The notes: a model not told the origin generated them from the sequence alone. A stretch of DNA of 64,000 nucleotides from Sugiyamaella lignohabitans (GCF_001640025.1 NC_031674.1:372001-436000), one strand, 5' to 3'; shown: positions 20,070 to 30,794, counted from the stretch's first letter. Made by a program: numbers and translations.

Positions 20070-22457
20070 CTAGTGGGTGGAGCGTTCGCCGTAGCGGCCG
20101 AAGAGCTGTTCCCAGTGGAGAAGTTTGCGGGTGAGCTGGTCCATTTGGTCGAGGTTGGACTGATGCAGTTGGAACAGGCCTGCGAATTTGCTAGTGGGGT
20201 CGGGCTGTTGGTCGCTGGTAGAGGAGGCGTCGGTTTGTGGAGGCTCGCCCGTTAGTTGCTGGTGGAGACTGTTTCGGTCTCGTAACAGCTGGTGTCGCTC
20301 GTTTTGCTCGTTCGCATGGTCGATTTGGGTTCGGGCTATGAACTCGAGAATGGCCCCTACTCGTTTTCGCATATCGCTCATGGTCGAACGGGGTGGAGGG
20401 ATTCGTGGTTTTGACCGCTCTACAGGCCGGGTAGCCGATTTTTTGGGTGTTGAAGCACCAGAAGCTCCGGCGGAATTTCCTTCAGATGATGCTTGGTTTC
20501 GAGACCCTTTTGTTCTCTGTCGTTTGCTTTTTCCTGTACTACCGGTAGTTCGACTCTCACTAACAGGTGAAGAGGCTCGTGAACCTTCGCCAGTTTCGGC
20601 GGCACCAGACCCTGCGCCGTTGACTGCACCTCCAGCAGCTCGTTTGCGAGATGGTGGTTTCATGGTATTATCTCGGGTCCGTCTTTTTGAACTGGTCATT
20701 GACCCACTTTGATCTTCTGACGAAATATCCCGGTCTCGTTCAGCTGCTTCGGCTGCGAGTAAAGCTTGTGATGAGTTGTTGTTTCGTCGACGTCGAGTCG
20801 TCGATGTGGTTGTGGTGGTGGTATTAGAATCGCTATCATTTGCTGCAGATGCATTAGGTGGTTGAATATCGTATGTAGATTCCTCTAAAACTCGTTTCAA
20901 TGTTTCTTCATATGACATGTCTCGAGACGAGTTGAGTGTTTTCCGTCGATGAGCAGCTTCTTCGTGAGCAGTTCGAATTACGGTTGGTGATCCCTGAGCA
21001 GCAGCTGACCGTCTTGACCGTGTTGATGGTGACGAAACGGATTTAGCGACATTGCCATTCGACGCTGTTTTGTCTATACTGGAAATCGAGGTATCCTCGT
21101 CTTTTTCCTTTTTGTCAAAATAACCATCTCGTTCATTGAGATCTTTCCTATGTCGTTGAGCCCTACTTGACCGACTACCACTACTGTGTTCATCGTCGTT
21201 ACCATTAGACACAGACGAACCATCATCTTCTTTAGCAGCATTGGCATTTGGATCAGCATGAGGAAGGTAACTTGACGTCTTACCCCATGGTCGAACCACT
21301 ACTAAATGGAAATCCGGTCGACACCATTCACAGTAATAAACGTCAGGAACTTCAGTTTCTGACGAGAATCCGACACAGAATCCGTGCTGCCAGACTTGGC
21401 ACTGATCACATTGAATGAACAGACCAGAGTCGATCGAGCTGTGCTTAGTTTTACTAATGCGATGTGTTTGCAGTTCCTGATGGCCACAGATACATCGAGT
21501 GACTGATGAGTCTTCACCTTCCGCATCTTCTTCACCCTCTTCAGGGATGTCATCAGATGCCCCATCAGCTTGGGCTTCATCAGCATCTTCCAGGTCTGGT
21601 TCGAGCTCTGGCTCCGCTGGTACCATTTCAGTATCACCATCAGCATCCAACTCAACATCTTCTTCATTTGGAGACTTTCTTCGCCTCTTGCCACGACCAC
21701 GACCACGTCGTCTCGGTGCTGGATCGATGCTATCTTTAGTATCTTCATGCGATTCGTCGTCACCAGCTGCTCCTGTATCGTCTTCTGGTTCGACTTTAGT
21801 CTTTCTCTCTCGTTTTTCCCGTTTACCTCGTCGTCCAATATGCTCTTCTTCTACATCATCTTCTTCCTCCTCTTGTTCTTCTTTTCCAGTTGGCTCATTC
21901 TTAAGTTCGGCCTCAGGCTCAGGGTCAAGATCAGCCTCTGGCTCTGCTTCTTCATCACTCATAAGCTCTTTGGTGGTATTTCCTTCTTCTTCAATAGTGA
22001 CATCTGCGTCATGTACGATTTCATCTTCTTTTTCATTGTCATTATCGTATTCTAATTTCATTTCGTCTTCTCCAATAGTATCATCACCATCTTCATTCTT
22101 AACCTGTGATTTCACTGGTGTCGAGCTTAAAGTGGCTTCTTCTGCCACCAAAACACTATCAGCAACACCCTCAGTACCTTTTCTCGTCCTTCGTCGAGTT
22201 GGTGTACTTGATATGCCCTTTTCTTTGCTACTGCTGTTATTGTTTATGCTAGAACTATTATCAGCAGAATCTTCATCGTGAGGTCTGCTGGTGTCATTTT
22301 CCTCAGTCATCTCGTCATCGCCCTCTAGCAAGCTGCTAGCATGTCGTCGAGACCGTCTCGAGCTATTTCCAGAGTCACCATTAGGAGTTGACGATGTCGA
22401 GTCAGACACTTCGCCAGCCTGAGCTGATCGAGACCTGCCAGCCCGTTTTCCAACCAT
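20070..22457 (-). CDS. CTI6: PHD-finger protein, Cti6-like Rpd3L subunit
   Basis: A 795-residue acidic nuclear protein with one PHD finger at about residues 321-380. The zinc ligands are seen in order: CICGH, then CDQCQVWQH and GFC, ending YYCEWC. The finger and its long Ser/Asp/Glu-rich N-terminus resemble yeast Cti6, which docks the Rpd3L histone deacetylase to chromatin and the Cyc8-Tup1 corepressor. Basic clusters (RRRGRGRGKRRRK near 250-265, KRRTR and KSKRQRTK later) are likely nuclear signals. The C-terminal 100 residues (about 690-795) are helical, with KPRIPPPRSTMSDMRKRVG followed by FIARTQIDHANEQNERHQLL. At 795 residues it is longer than Saccharomyces Cti6 (506), mostly through low-complexity sequence. 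The start is an ATG at 22457. Confidence 0.8.
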   Translation of the reverse strand: MVGKRAGRSRSAQAGEVSDSTSSTPNGDSGNSSRRSRRHASSLLEGDDEMTEENDTSRPHDEDSADNSSSINNNSSSKEKGISSTPTRRRTRKGTEGVADSVLVAEEATLSSTPVKSQVKNEDGDDTIGEDEMKLEYDNDNEKEDEIVHDADVTIEEEGNTTKELMSDEEAEPEADLDPEPEAELKNEPTGKEEQEEEEDDVEEEHIGRRGKREKRERKTKVEPEDDTGAAGDDESHEDTKDSIDPAPRRRGRGRGKRRRKSPNEEDVELDADGDTEMVPAEPELEPDLEDADEAQADGASDDIPEEGEEDAEGEDSSVTRCICGHQELQTHRISKTKHSSIDSGLFIQCDQCQVWQHGFCVGFSSETEVPDVYYCEWCRPDFHLVVVRPWGKTSSYLPHADPNANAAKEDDGSSVSNGNDDEHSSGSRSSRAQRHRKDLNERDGYFDKKEKDEDTSISSIDKTASNGNVAKSVSSPSTRSRRSAAAQGSPTVIRTAHEEAAHRRKTLNSSRDMSYEETLKRVLEESTYDIQPPNASAANDSDSNTTTTTTSTTRRRRNNNSSQALLAAEAAERDRDISSEDQSGSMTSSKRRTRDNTMKPPSRKRAAGGAVNGAGSGAAETGEGSRASSPVSESRTTGSTGKSKRQRTKGSRNQASSEGNSAGASGASTPKKSATRPVERSKPRIPPPRSTMSDMRKRVGAILEFIARTQIDHANEQNERHQLLRDRNSLHQQLTGEPPQTDASSTSDQQPDPTSKFAGLFQLHQSNLDQMDQLTRKLLHWEQLFGRYGERSTH

Positions 22458-22925
22458 TTACTGCTCTTTCCAGCAACCACTAGCAGAAACAAATGATACC
22501 AAAAGTCGTCAAGAAGGAGCAAAAGTTTAGGAACAAAACCAAAATCTGCCAAGAAAAGTAAACAACCGAGCGAGTCTCAGTCCTACCAAGTTCGCAATAG
22601 AAATTCAACTCCTTAGTCACACTTTTACGTCGTTGCCGGTCTTATTAATAGTGGACTGTCTTGTTCATATCAATAAACCCATCGTAGAGCACGCGGTTCT
22701 AGTGGGGTCAAGCAGGGTAAACAGGAAATTTCACGGGTTAGGTTATATGATAAGATAGCGCACTCCCCGACCACCTTCCATCACGAACCGGCCCAAACCG
22801 TCCGCCCCAGCTCACAAACCTTTCAACCAGCAACCCGGGCACCCAATCCTCGAAACTATTAACAAAAAAAACCGATTTCGGACTTTTCTCTCTACAAGAT
22901 CAGGTTCAGAAAAACAAAAAGATAA
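22458..22925. other. intergenic, CTI6 promoter side
   Basis: No coding sequence supported. It holds the upstream region of CTI6 and the 3' flank of tRNA-Leu, where two T-runs on the minus strand (CTTTTTGTTTTTC, about 22908-22920) are the likely RNA polymerase III terminator. Confidence 0.5.
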
Positions 22926-23036
22926 TGACACCTAAGGGATTCGAACCCTTGCATCTTGCGATATTAGAATGCTCTCTTGTGACAAGAGAAAGCTGTAAGC
23001 TTGAGTCTAACGCCTTAACCGCTCGGCCAAAGTGTC
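22926..23036 (-). tRNA. tRNA-Leu (anticodon CAA) with intron
   Basis: On the minus strand this is a 111-nt gene. The acceptor stem is GACACTT/AGGTGTC, the class II D arm TGGCCGAGCGGTTAAGGC, and the anticodon stem TTAGA/TCTAA. The loop is CTCAAG, then a 30-nt intron, then T. A long variable arm (TATCGCAAGATG) and T arm AAGGGTTCGAATCCCTT follow. The intron sits one base 3' of the anticodon, the normal place, and carries a TTG that can pair with the CAA anticodon. Yeast tRNA-Leu(CAA) genes typically have such an intron. It decodes UUG. Confidence 0.95.
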
Positions 23037-23084
23037 CTAATTTGAAAAACTGCGCCCCCAGCGCACTCCGAGGTGGGCCTCCAT

Positions 23085-23266
23085 GCCTCCGGCGACTGGG
23101 GCTCCGCCCCAGACCCCGCTGCTCCTCTCGCTCCGCTCGAGTCGTTATCTCTCCGGACCGGAAAAAAAGGACCCCGGAGGGACCCCGGAGGGACCCCCAC
23201 GATCCCAGTAATCTCCTGCGAAGCAGGAGCCACGGGGTCTGGGGCGGAGCCCCAGCCGCCGGAGGC
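23085..23266. repeat. GC element, full with expanded spacer, arms B and A
   Basis: Left B arm (loop GCTCCGC) and right A arm (GCGAAGC). The spacer is enlarged by a direct repeat of GGACCCCGGAGG-like units. It begins 49 bp upstream of the 5' end of tRNA-Leu and ends 48 bp past the stop of the Tco89-like gene. Confidence 0.92.
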
Positions 23267-23313
23267 GAAAGGGCCTCAGCTCGCGAATAAATATTGTTAC
23301 AGAAATTCTCTAG

Positions 23314-25683
23314 CTAGACCAGTTTGATGGCAGCGTTGGACCGGATCTGGCGTTGGGCCGCGGCGATTTGTTGTTGCACTTGTTGGGCCTGCGAGTGGAT
23401 GGACGGCGACTCTTGGGGGGCTGGGGGCTCAGGTTCGTCGGGGTCTTGCCAGCCCTCGTTCCAGATCTTCGTCAGTTTGTATGCCACGGAACCGACGTTG
23501 GCAGCTGACGCTGCGGTGGTGGTGGTCACGGATTTCCAGGTGTTGCTGGCGTTAGTGTTATCGGTAGGGAAGCCGTTGCTCTCGTTGAGTGTCGTGGCAG
23601 ACAGTGAGGTCACGCGTTTGGGCAGACTCTGGCTGAGATTGCTATATGGGTCTGAACTGTTGTTGGTATCGGGTCGTTTCTTCCGGTTTTGAAGTGCCAC
23701 AGACGATACTTGTGGCTGTCGGCGGTTTCGTATCCGGTCAACCGCTTCGGCAATGGGACTCTGATACCTCCGTACGTTGATAAACTCTTTGGTAATTCGC
23801 TCAAAATCTCGTCGTTGTTCGCTCGTAAGTGACATTGTACTCGTTGGCGTAGGAGGATGGTCGATTGATTGTCGTTGTAACCATAGTTTCTGCTGTGTTC
23901 TGGTTGTTACTAAAGATGGGTTATCCAGAGCAGTTTCAGAAGCTACTCGATTAGCACCAGTGCTGTTACCAGCTCCTGACCCGCTAGCAATACCTGAATC
24001 GGCAGGTCCGTTGGTGATTTTGCCATTAACAGGGTCGACAACAGCTGACGAAGATGAAGTATTGTTAGTGGTGGACGAAATACGTTGTAAATCAACCCAT
24101 GATGCAACTGGATATGGAGTCGATTCACCGGATCGGTACGAAGTATCCAGGAACCGCGATCTCACGACCTCGGGATCCGACCCAGTCGAGTCTGAATTCA
24201 AATGGTTGGACGTTGTTCTACTAAGATATGGTGTAGCAGTTGTAGAAGAGCCTGATGTCGAGGCTTCAGATCCGGAAATAGCTACTACTGTTTCGGTAGA
24301 GATTTGAGGTGGCGTGGGCGTATTAGTCGAGTGAAGTAGTGGTTTAAACGAGTCGGTTGGCGAGATATGTTTTGGTTGCGAAGTGGCTGGTGGCTCGTCA
24401 TCGTCGTCTGCATCTGTATCTTCATATTCTTCGTCAGATTTAGGTTGACCACCGAGACTTGGTGGCTGGAGATTGTTGGATGTCATATCACGACCAGTGG
24501 CAGACTGAAATGCTGCTGTAGCTGTAGCAGTCACTGAAGCAGATGCTCCAGGACGAGGACTCGATTGTCTAGAGGATGTCGATGTCACAGCACTAATAGC
24601 TGGCGTAGTTGCTCCTTTAGATACTGTAGAGTCTGCAGTAGGAAGTGGCTCACGAACTGCTTCACTACCAGCTGCTGGCGACAATGGTGAAGCTCTACTG
24701 CTATTGCTATTTGCATTAGTATTCGCATCCGCACCACCGTTAGTCGTATTAGTATTAGAACCAGTTGAAACTGGCGAGTCAGACGGTGGTAACTCTTGGA
24801 TCTGGACAGCACCTCGTGTCTGTTGTGCCGCCTGTTCCTCAACTGGTAGTGGAACTTGGTTCGCGTTTGCATTTGCATTTTTACTGGCAGAATCCAGGTT
24901 TCTGGCATCTGATTTATCATGAGATTCATCTCCAGACTCTTCCATGTCGTTCTCATCGTCAGAATCGTCATGGTCCAACTGGATCACTGGCCGAGCAGCT
25001 CGAACCATACCAGCAGTACTCTTCCTTTTCACAGCACCTCCACTGCCACTTCCACTACCAGCTCCCGTAGCAGCAGAGCCACCAGTCTGATCCACACTCA
25101 CACTGCTGTCTCTTGATCTGGTCGGCATAAGTGCGTGCATATGGGGATGATGCCTACCGATCCTTGTCTGCGATCTCGACGACCTGAGCATCGCTTGTGA
25201 TGTATTTCGTCGATGTATAACCTCTGCCGGGTTGTGATTATAAATATTATCAGTCGATTTCGATCTCAAAAACTTGGCATTGCCTCTTGATCCTGAACCA
25301 CCACTGCTGGGTCCACCACCTGAACCAGCACCAGCACCAGCACCAGCAGCACCAGTAGCACCAGAAGTTCCCTGAGCAACGCCAGATGTCTGATTCGGCG
25401 ATCGACCCGTCACCGACGAGTCATTGAGTCCATGAAGAGGAGCCATTCGAGTCATTTTATTCAATCTCGTGGCAGATGCCGAGCTGCGAAAGTGTTTAGC
25501 ATGTCCATGGCCAGATCTGGCTACAAACAGTTTCTGACCGCCTGTTGATGAATTATGCGATGTCAAATGAGGTCTTTCTGGTTTCCGTGTGTTCGAACTG
25601 CTTCCACTACTATCATCAGACCCCCCACTATCATTCCCACTGGTCTGTCTCAGGACACGATTCGGCCCTGTTGTATGCGGCAT
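23314..25683 (-). CDS. low-complexity Ser-rich protein, possible TORC1 subunit Tco89
   Basis: 789 residues from the ATG at 25683; the frame extends a little upstream but starts there only with GTG. Most of it is Ser/Thr/Asn/Gly-rich and probably disordered. Short conserved-looking islands stand out. Near the N-terminus are KLFVARSGHGHAKHFRSS, ATRLNKMTRMAPLHGL and a FLRSKSTDNIYNHNP block. In the C-terminal third are RTQQKLWLQRQS and an FERITKEFINVRRYQSPIAEA helix. This layout of RS-type islands in the first third plus late RTQQKLWLQR and NVRRYQ motifs resembles the fungal Tco89 family, a TORC1 component at the vacuole, and length fits (Saccharomyces 799). The match is from memory of the family pattern, so treat it as tentative. 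It is divergent from VPS45. Confidence 0.55.
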   Translation of the reverse strand: MPHTTGPNRVLRQTSGNDSGGSDDSSGSSSNTRKPERPHLTSHNSSTGGQKLFVARSGHGHAKHFRSSASATRLNKMTRMAPLHGLNDSSVTGRSPNQTSGVAQGTSGATGAAGAGAGAGSGGGPSSGGSGSRGNAKFLRSKSTDNIYNHNPAEVIHRRNTSQAMLRSSRSQTRIGRHHPHMHALMPTRSRDSSVSVDQTGGSAATGAGSGSGSGGAVKRKSTAGMVRAARPVIQLDHDDSDDENDMEESGDESHDKSDARNLDSASKNANANANQVPLPVEEQAAQQTRGAVQIQELPPSDSPVSTGSNTNTTNGGADANTNANSNSSRASPLSPAAGSEAVREPLPTADSTVSKGATTPAISAVTSTSSRQSSPRPGASASVTATATAAFQSATGRDMTSNNLQPPSLGGQPKSDEEYEDTDADDDDEPPATSQPKHISPTDSFKPLLHSTNTPTPPQISTETVVAISGSEASTSGSSTTATPYLSRTTSNHLNSDSTGSDPEVVRSRFLDTSYRSGESTPYPVASWVDLQRISSTTNNTSSSSAVVDPVNGKITNGPADSGIASGSGAGNSTGANRVASETALDNPSLVTTRTQQKLWLQRQSIDHPPTPTSTMSLTSEQRRDFERITKEFINVRRYQSPIAEAVDRIRNRRQPQVSSVALQNRKKRPDTNNSSDPYSNLSQSLPKRVTSLSATTLNESNGFPTDNTNASNTWKSVTTTTAASAANVGSVAYKLTKIWNEGWQDPDEPEPPAPQESPSIHSQAQQVQQQIAAAQRQIRSNAAIKLV

Positions 25684-26438
25684 GGCTGGCACCAGTCTCG
25701 ACCTGTCAAGTTTCACTTATAATTCTCTTGTCTTCTCAAATTAGACTCCTGATTACCAGATTCTCTCTTTGTCTGAACGTCCTCTATCTATTCTGTATCC
25801 AAACAACCACTCGCTCAGCCTTCAATCACTATTCTTGGCTGTCGTCAAACTCTCTATCTCTCCTGATGTCGGCTATCCAATCCAAGCTGCTTCACAGCTC
25901 AACATGCTCCAACGAGCGGCTGAAATACGGGCGGCCCCCCGCTGGCTGGCGGGGGTCATGTGCCTCCGGCGGCTGGGGCTCCGCCCCAGACCCTGGTTGC
26001 TCCTCTCGCTTCGCTCGAGTCGGGCGTGGGGGTGTTTGGAAGTGCGGGGATGAGGGTTTTGATGAGGTTTGGACTGGTTTGGTCGAATTTTTCAGGGGTT
26101 CTGACGGGGAGAGAGTGGGTAGGGCTGCTACGGAGGAGCCAGTTTTCGTCTCGTTTCAGCTGGAGATACAAAAATTCCGCGGTTTTAGAGTACTGGGAGT
26201 TTATTGTGGGTTGAAAGACGTGGAAAAAGCGGATAAAAAAAGTCGTGCTTGAAGCTGGCACTGGGCGATAACGCATATCAGGACCCTGTTTCCCCCTGAG
26301 TTTCACGGCGGACGCAGGGTTCCGTCAGCCGTTCGCGAGGTACAGTTCGAACAGCAGCTGCGTATATAAATACAGGCTGACAGTTCACCAGCAACGAGCC
26401 AGCAAAATAATCGTTAGAATTGAGCCAGCACATGAGAA
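25684..26438. other. divergent promoter region, Tco89-like gene / VPS45
   Basis: A 755-bp spacer between two diverging starts. It contains one solo GC arm at 25962 and nothing coding. GCGTATATAAATAC near 26361 is a TATA-like site about 75 bp upstream of the VPS45 ATG. Confidence 0.5.
25962..26022 (+). repeat. GC element, solo arm, type B
   Basis: Left-facing B arm (GCTTCGC) with the solo-type tail GGGCGTGGGGG. It lies in a promoter rather than a 3' region, the less common placement. Confidence 0.92.
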
Positions 26439-28633
26439 ATGGATTTACTGAAGACGGCAGGCAGTTACGTGAATCGCATGGTCGGCGCAGCCGGCGATAA
26501 ACCCACACCCGGCGTGCTGGCATCGTCCAAACTCAAGATCTTGCTGCTGGATAAGGAGACGGTGAGTGGAGAATCCAAGTCCATTGGACCCCATCAATTG
26601 CCATACTAACAAGTCCAGACGGCCATTATTTCGATGTTTGCAACACAGTCGACACTGCTGAAACATGATATTTATCTGATAGAGTGAGTTTTGACACCAC
26701 CGGACCGTAGAAATCATTGGTGTCAGAGTCCCCAATTGCCCCTGGTTCCGAAACGCTCGACTCGAGCGAAGCGAGAGGAGCAGCGGGGTCTGGGGCGGAG
26801 CCCCAGCCGCCGGAGGCGAAAATCCACCCCAAAAAGCTAACAAAATCGCAGCCGAATCGACAATGTTGCCAGGGAGAAGATGCGACATCTGAAATGTATC
26901 TGCTTTCTGCGGCCCACAGCGGACTCGGTACAGTGGCTGGTGGATGAGTTAAGAGCACCGAAGTATTCCTCATACGAGCTATGTAAGTTTCAACTGAACT
27001 GGTCTGTCTACGGTCCAAACCATTCCCTGCGAAGCAGGAGCCACGAGGTCTGGGGCGGCGGAACCCCAGCCGCCGGAGGCACAGTCGGTCTCCAGAAAGG
27101 TCTAACAGGAGAACAGTTTTTAGTAATATCGTGAAAAAGAGTTATTTGGAGAGATTGGCAGAGAGCGATGATCACGAGATAGTCACGAAAGTGCAAGAGA
27201 TGTTTTGTGACTACCTGATTGTTAACACGGATCTGTATACATTGAATCTGGCAAGCCCCGGTAGTAGGATATTCAGTGATTCAGGACCGGATAGTTGGGC
27301 AGCGGATTCTCTTAATAGATCAGTCGACGGGATTATTTCGTTGCTGCTGTCAATGAAACAGCGACCGTTGATTCGGTTCGACCGTAATAGCAGCATGGCT
27401 AAGAAACTGGCGCATGAAGTATCATACATTGTCAAACAAGAACGAACACAGCTTTTTGATTTCCGAAAACCAGACACTGCGCCGATTCTGCTGATTCTAG
27501 ACCGTCGTAACGATCCTATTACTCCGTTACTAACGCCGTGGACGTATCAAGCCATGGTTCATGAACTGGTAGGAATCCAAAACAACAGAGTGGATCTATC
27601 CAATGTGCCAGATATCAGTAAAGATTTGAAAGAAATCGTACTATCGGCAGATAAGGACCCGTTTTTTGCGAAAACGATGTACCTGAATTTCGGAGACCTT
27701 GGAGCCAGTATCAAGGACTATGTATCACAGTACCAAGCAAAGACGAAATCAAACTCGGTCATTGAGAGTATTGCCGATATGAAACGGTTTGTAGAAGATT
27801 ATCCCGAGTTCAGACGATTGTCGGGAAACGTTTCGAAACATGTGACTCTTGTCAGCGAGTTATCTCGACTGGTTTCGACAAATGGCGATTTGCTTGAAGT
27901 GTCTGAATTAGAACAGTCGTTAGCTTGTAACGATTCGCATAATTCCGATATGAAGAATGTACAGCAGATGTTGGTTCAATCACAGGTTTCTGCGAATTCG
28001 AAACTTCGACTTGTCGCTTTATACGCTCTACGGTACCAGTACCATTCCAACAACGCTACTGAAGCATTATTAGGGCTTCTGGGCACTCAGCATCCGGAAA
28101 TAGCGTCGAAAATTCATGCCGTGCGCATTCTTGTTAACTCGTATGCTGGAGGAAAGCAGCGCCAGGAGAATCTGTTTGCATCGAGCTCGTTTTTTGCACG
28201 AGCCCAGTCGGGATTCAAGGGGCTGAAGGGCGTGGAGAACGTGTATACTCAGCACGAGCCACTGCTGAAAACGACGCTGACAAATCTTATTAAGGGTAAG
28301 CTGAAGAAAACCACTCACCCTTACTACGATCCTGGCGACGGGTCTCTGCCGTCATGGGCTGTTCATGGCATGGGTAGTGGTCCTGGCAGCAATTCTGACG
28401 ATGGCGAGAAGCCCCAGGATATCATTATTTTCATGGTTGGCGGTACCACCTACGAAGAAGCCCGTGTTGTGGCTGAAATGAACGCCGTGGCTCGAGGTGT
28501 TCGAATCCTCATTGGCGGCACTACAATCCACAACTCCCAGTCGTTTCTCAACGACATTGAAGATGCCGGGTCTCGCTGGCCACCACCACCTCCTGCCACT
28601 GCTTCCGAACGTCTCGCTTCACGGGTTCATTAG
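26439..28633 (+). CDS. VPS45: Sec1/Munc18-family protein Vps45, four exons
   Basis: The CDS is join(26439..26561,26619..26683,26852..26982,27117..28633), 611 residues. Vps45 is the SM protein that binds the syntaxin Tlg2 (and Pep12 traffic) and controls SNARE assembly at the trans-Golgi and endosome. The splicing restores family motifs exactly across each junction: KILLLDKET/TAIISMFATQ, YLI-D-RIDNVARE, and SSYEL-FFSNIVKKSYLERL. Hallmark Sec1 segments follow: LERLAESDD, then LLILDRRNDPITPLLTPWTYQAM near the centre, and the late IIFMVGGTTYEEARVVAEMN and RILIGGTTIHNSQSFL. All donors are GTRAGT, and each intron has CTAAC. Introns 2 and 3 each carry one GC arm. The last exon ends in Pro/Ala-rich residues not expected for the family. 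CTG codons at LLLDK encode leucine. Confidence 0.95.
26562..26618 (+). other. VPS45 intron 1
   Basis: 57 nt, GTGAGT donor, ACTAAC branch site, CCAG acceptor, no GC element. Confidence 0.9.
26684..26851 (+). other. VPS45 intron 2, carries a GC arm
   Basis: 168 nt, GTGAGT donor, CTAAC branch at 26837, GCAG acceptor. A solo B arm occupies 26760-26817. Confidence 0.9.
26760..26817 (-). repeat. GC element, solo arm, type B, inside VPS45 intron 2
   Basis: CTCGAGCGAAGCGAGAG inner hairpin followed by the outer part ending CCGCCGGAGGC. Its end is 20 nt before the branch-site C. Confidence 0.93.
26983..27116 (+). other. VPS45 intron 3, carries a GC arm
   Basis: 134 nt, GTAAGT donor, CTAAC branch at 27102, acceptor ACAG at 27116. 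A downstream TAG would put a stop in frame, and only the ACAG gives FFSNIV. A solo A arm occupies 27025-27080. Confidence 0.88.
27025..27080 (-). repeat. GC element, solo arm, type A, inside VPS45 intron 3
   Basis: Inner hairpin CCTGCGAAGCAGG, outer part with a small insertion (GGGCGGCGGAACCCC). It ends 22 nt before the branch-site C. Confidence 0.9.
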
Positions 28634-28647
28634 GGGGTGGACCGACT

Positions 28648-28701
28648 GCCTCCGGCGGCTGGGGCTGCGCCCCAGACCCCGTGGCTCCTGCTTCGCAGGA
28701 G
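28648..28701 (+). repeat. GC element, solo arm, type A
   Basis: Left-facing A arm beginning only 15 bp after the VPS45 stop codon. Outer hairpin variant GGGGCTGCGCCCC. Confidence 0.92.
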
Positions 28702-29002
28702 ATGGCGCTTTGACTCTAGTTTGGGGGAGGGTCATTAGGTATATACTGAGATACTGAGATAGCAATACTGCGGTAGCATATACGTCAATAGCATATATAT
28801 ATACATACACCTTTTTGAGTTGGTCATTATATCGGGTCCTGATGCTACTACTGTCAGCTTTGAAATTACAGCAGCTGGGAATATTTCATAAGAGCCTTTA
28901 TTAAAGAGATTCCTATATCTCCTGTTTGTGGGTTCAATGTAAAAGCAAAGAAAATAAAGTGTTGCAATGTCAGTGGGTCGTTTGTGAAGAAGTAGCTGTA
29001 GC

Positions 29003-29250
<248 letters not shown>

Positions 29251-29312
29251 ACAGCATCAGCAGATTTTTTCGGTTTCTTTCAGAATTGTTTCATTTGATA
29301 CCCTCACAGAGC

Positions 29313-29825
29313 TCATAGAGCATCTCTGTCGGCCTGTGCTGCTTGTGACCACCGCTTTCCGTATCCTCCTCTGCCTGGGTCGTAGTCATCTCGGAACTCG
29401 TCACGCACTTGACCCCCACTGCTGCCTCGTCCGTACTGTCTTCCTTCTACAAATCCCGGGTCAAGGTCCACTTTGACCACTCGGTCGTCTAACTTCGTGC
29501 CATTGATGTATTTAACACAGTCAACTGCTTGTTTATGAGTCTCGTACTCTACGAAACAGAATCCACATGGCGTCTTGTTGAATCTATCGAGTCCCATGAT
29601 GATTCGGGTGATCTCACCTGCTTTAGAAAACAGTTCAAAAATCTGCTCTTCAGATGTGTAGAATGACAGATTGCCAACATATAAAGTCTTGGTGGTTTCT
29701 ACTGCTTTCAAGTCATCTTGGCCCTTTTGTGATCTCTTGGCTTGCCTTAGAATATATCCACTAGGGCCGTCTGTTCGTTCTGTCGAGTGAACTGTGAATA
29801 GATCGGGGTTGTCAATTCGGCTCAT
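29313..29825 (-). CDS. CBC2: nuclear cap-binding complex small subunit (CBP20)
   Basis: A 170-residue RNA-binding protein that, with the large subunit (Cbc1/Sto1), binds the m7G cap of nuclear transcripts and links capping to splicing and export. One RRM spans about residues 46-123: RNP2 LYVGNL (48-53) and RNP1 around [11 protein letters not shown] (84-94). The N-terminal extension with Tyr ([15 protein letters not shown]) supplies cap-stacking tyrosine in the family. The C-terminal [20 protein letters not shown] and Arg/Gly/Asp-rich tail are typical for CBP20. The length is normal and the start ATG is clear. It converges with VPS45. Confidence 0.97.
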   Translation of the reverse strand: MSRIDNPDLFTVHSTERTDGPSGYILRQAKRSQKGQDDLKAVETTKTLYVGNLSFYTSEEQIFELFSKAGEITRIIMGLDRFNKTPCGFCFVEYETHKQAVDCVKYINGTKLDDRVVKVDLDPGFVEGRQYGRGSSGGQVRDEFRDDYDPGRGGYGKRWSQAAQADRDAL

Positions 29826-30311
29826 GTTTTCAATTATTTTGGTGTCAGTCGTTTTACACTTTTGTTTATCTTTTATCTATAAAATGATCTGATGTTAGAA
29901 GTAAACAAAACCTGCCTCGACGGTGATGTTGAAAACCAGCGTTGATCTGCTTAGTGTGCGGCGGTGCTGTTATCTTATCTGGTACCTACCTGTTCTGATA
30001 TCTTGAAAAATCATGTCAATATATTATTTAATAATTTTTTAAAAATTTTTAAATATTTTTATTTATTCATTTATTCATATTATACAGCTAGTGGAGTTGC
30101 TAACGTCCCAACTCTATCAGAATAACCACACTCATTTATAACAACGCTAGCGACCTCTCGAATAGGGTCTCAGCAACATCAGCGACTATCTGTCAGTCAC
30201 ATTTTCCTTACAATTCTGTTCATTATTCGTAAATGTATTTTAATAAACAAGCCTATAACACACACACACATACACAAACAGACACGACAAATGGATCACC
30301 ATTTCTCTTAT
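29826..30311. other. intergenic, CBC2 promoter and APQ12 3' flank
   Basis: AT-rich, with an A/T-only run near 30020-30065 and a short CA/ACAC tract at about 30259-30275. No coding sequence seen. Confidence 0.4.
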
Positions 30312-30707
30312 TTATAGGCCTGCCAGCCGAAACAGACTCCGATGCGCATATGACTGGATATTTGACTGGATCGTGGTCGAATCCATTTCGCCAAAAAGTC
30401 GGAATGCGTCTTCGTACACTCCTGAAACTCCTCGAGCCGACACCCACAGAATCGTCACTATCACCAGAGTGAAAACAACGAGCTTAACAATGGTCATGAC
30501 CATGTTATAAATCATTCGAGTAGCGTGCGACAGCACCAACAGCGACACATACAGCACCAGCAGCAACAGAAGCAGCGATGCCAGGTCCGGATTCGACGCC
30601 ACGGCCCTCTTAACATACGGCGCCGCCGTCTTCAGACCCTCATTCGAGTAATACTGGGCGTTCTTGGCCCCCCACCACAGGTACTCCATATAATCAATCT
30701 CCACCAT
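30312..30707 (-). CDS. APQ12: nuclear envelope/ER membrane protein, Apq12-like
   Basis: A 131-residue protein with a hydrophilic N-terminus (about 1-42) and two long hydrophobic segments at about 43-60 (LASLLLLLLVLYVSLLVL) and 67-89 (YNMVMTIVKLVVFTLVIVTILWV). The short polar link between them (SHATRMI) suggests a hairpin, and an amphipathic tail follows (RGVSGVYEDAF). Size, hairpin and the RMIYN/ARGVSG pattern match Apq12, which works with Brl1 and Brr6 in nuclear pore assembly and membrane homeostasis. The family is short and weakly conserved, so the identity is likely rather than certain. Confidence 0.65.
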   Translation of the reverse strand: MVEIDYMEYLWWGAKNAQYYSNEGLKTAAPYVKRAVASNPDLASLLLLLLVLYVSLLVLSHATRMIYNMVMTIVKLVVFTLVIVTILWVSARGVSGVYEDAFRLFGEMDSTTIQSNIQSYAHRSLFRLAGL

Positions 30708-30794
30708 TGCACTTCAGCTTGATGTTCGCCTCTATGATTTTCCATTTCACCAGCATTTGTTTGTTTTAGGGTTAGGGCTATCGGACCTGGACCT

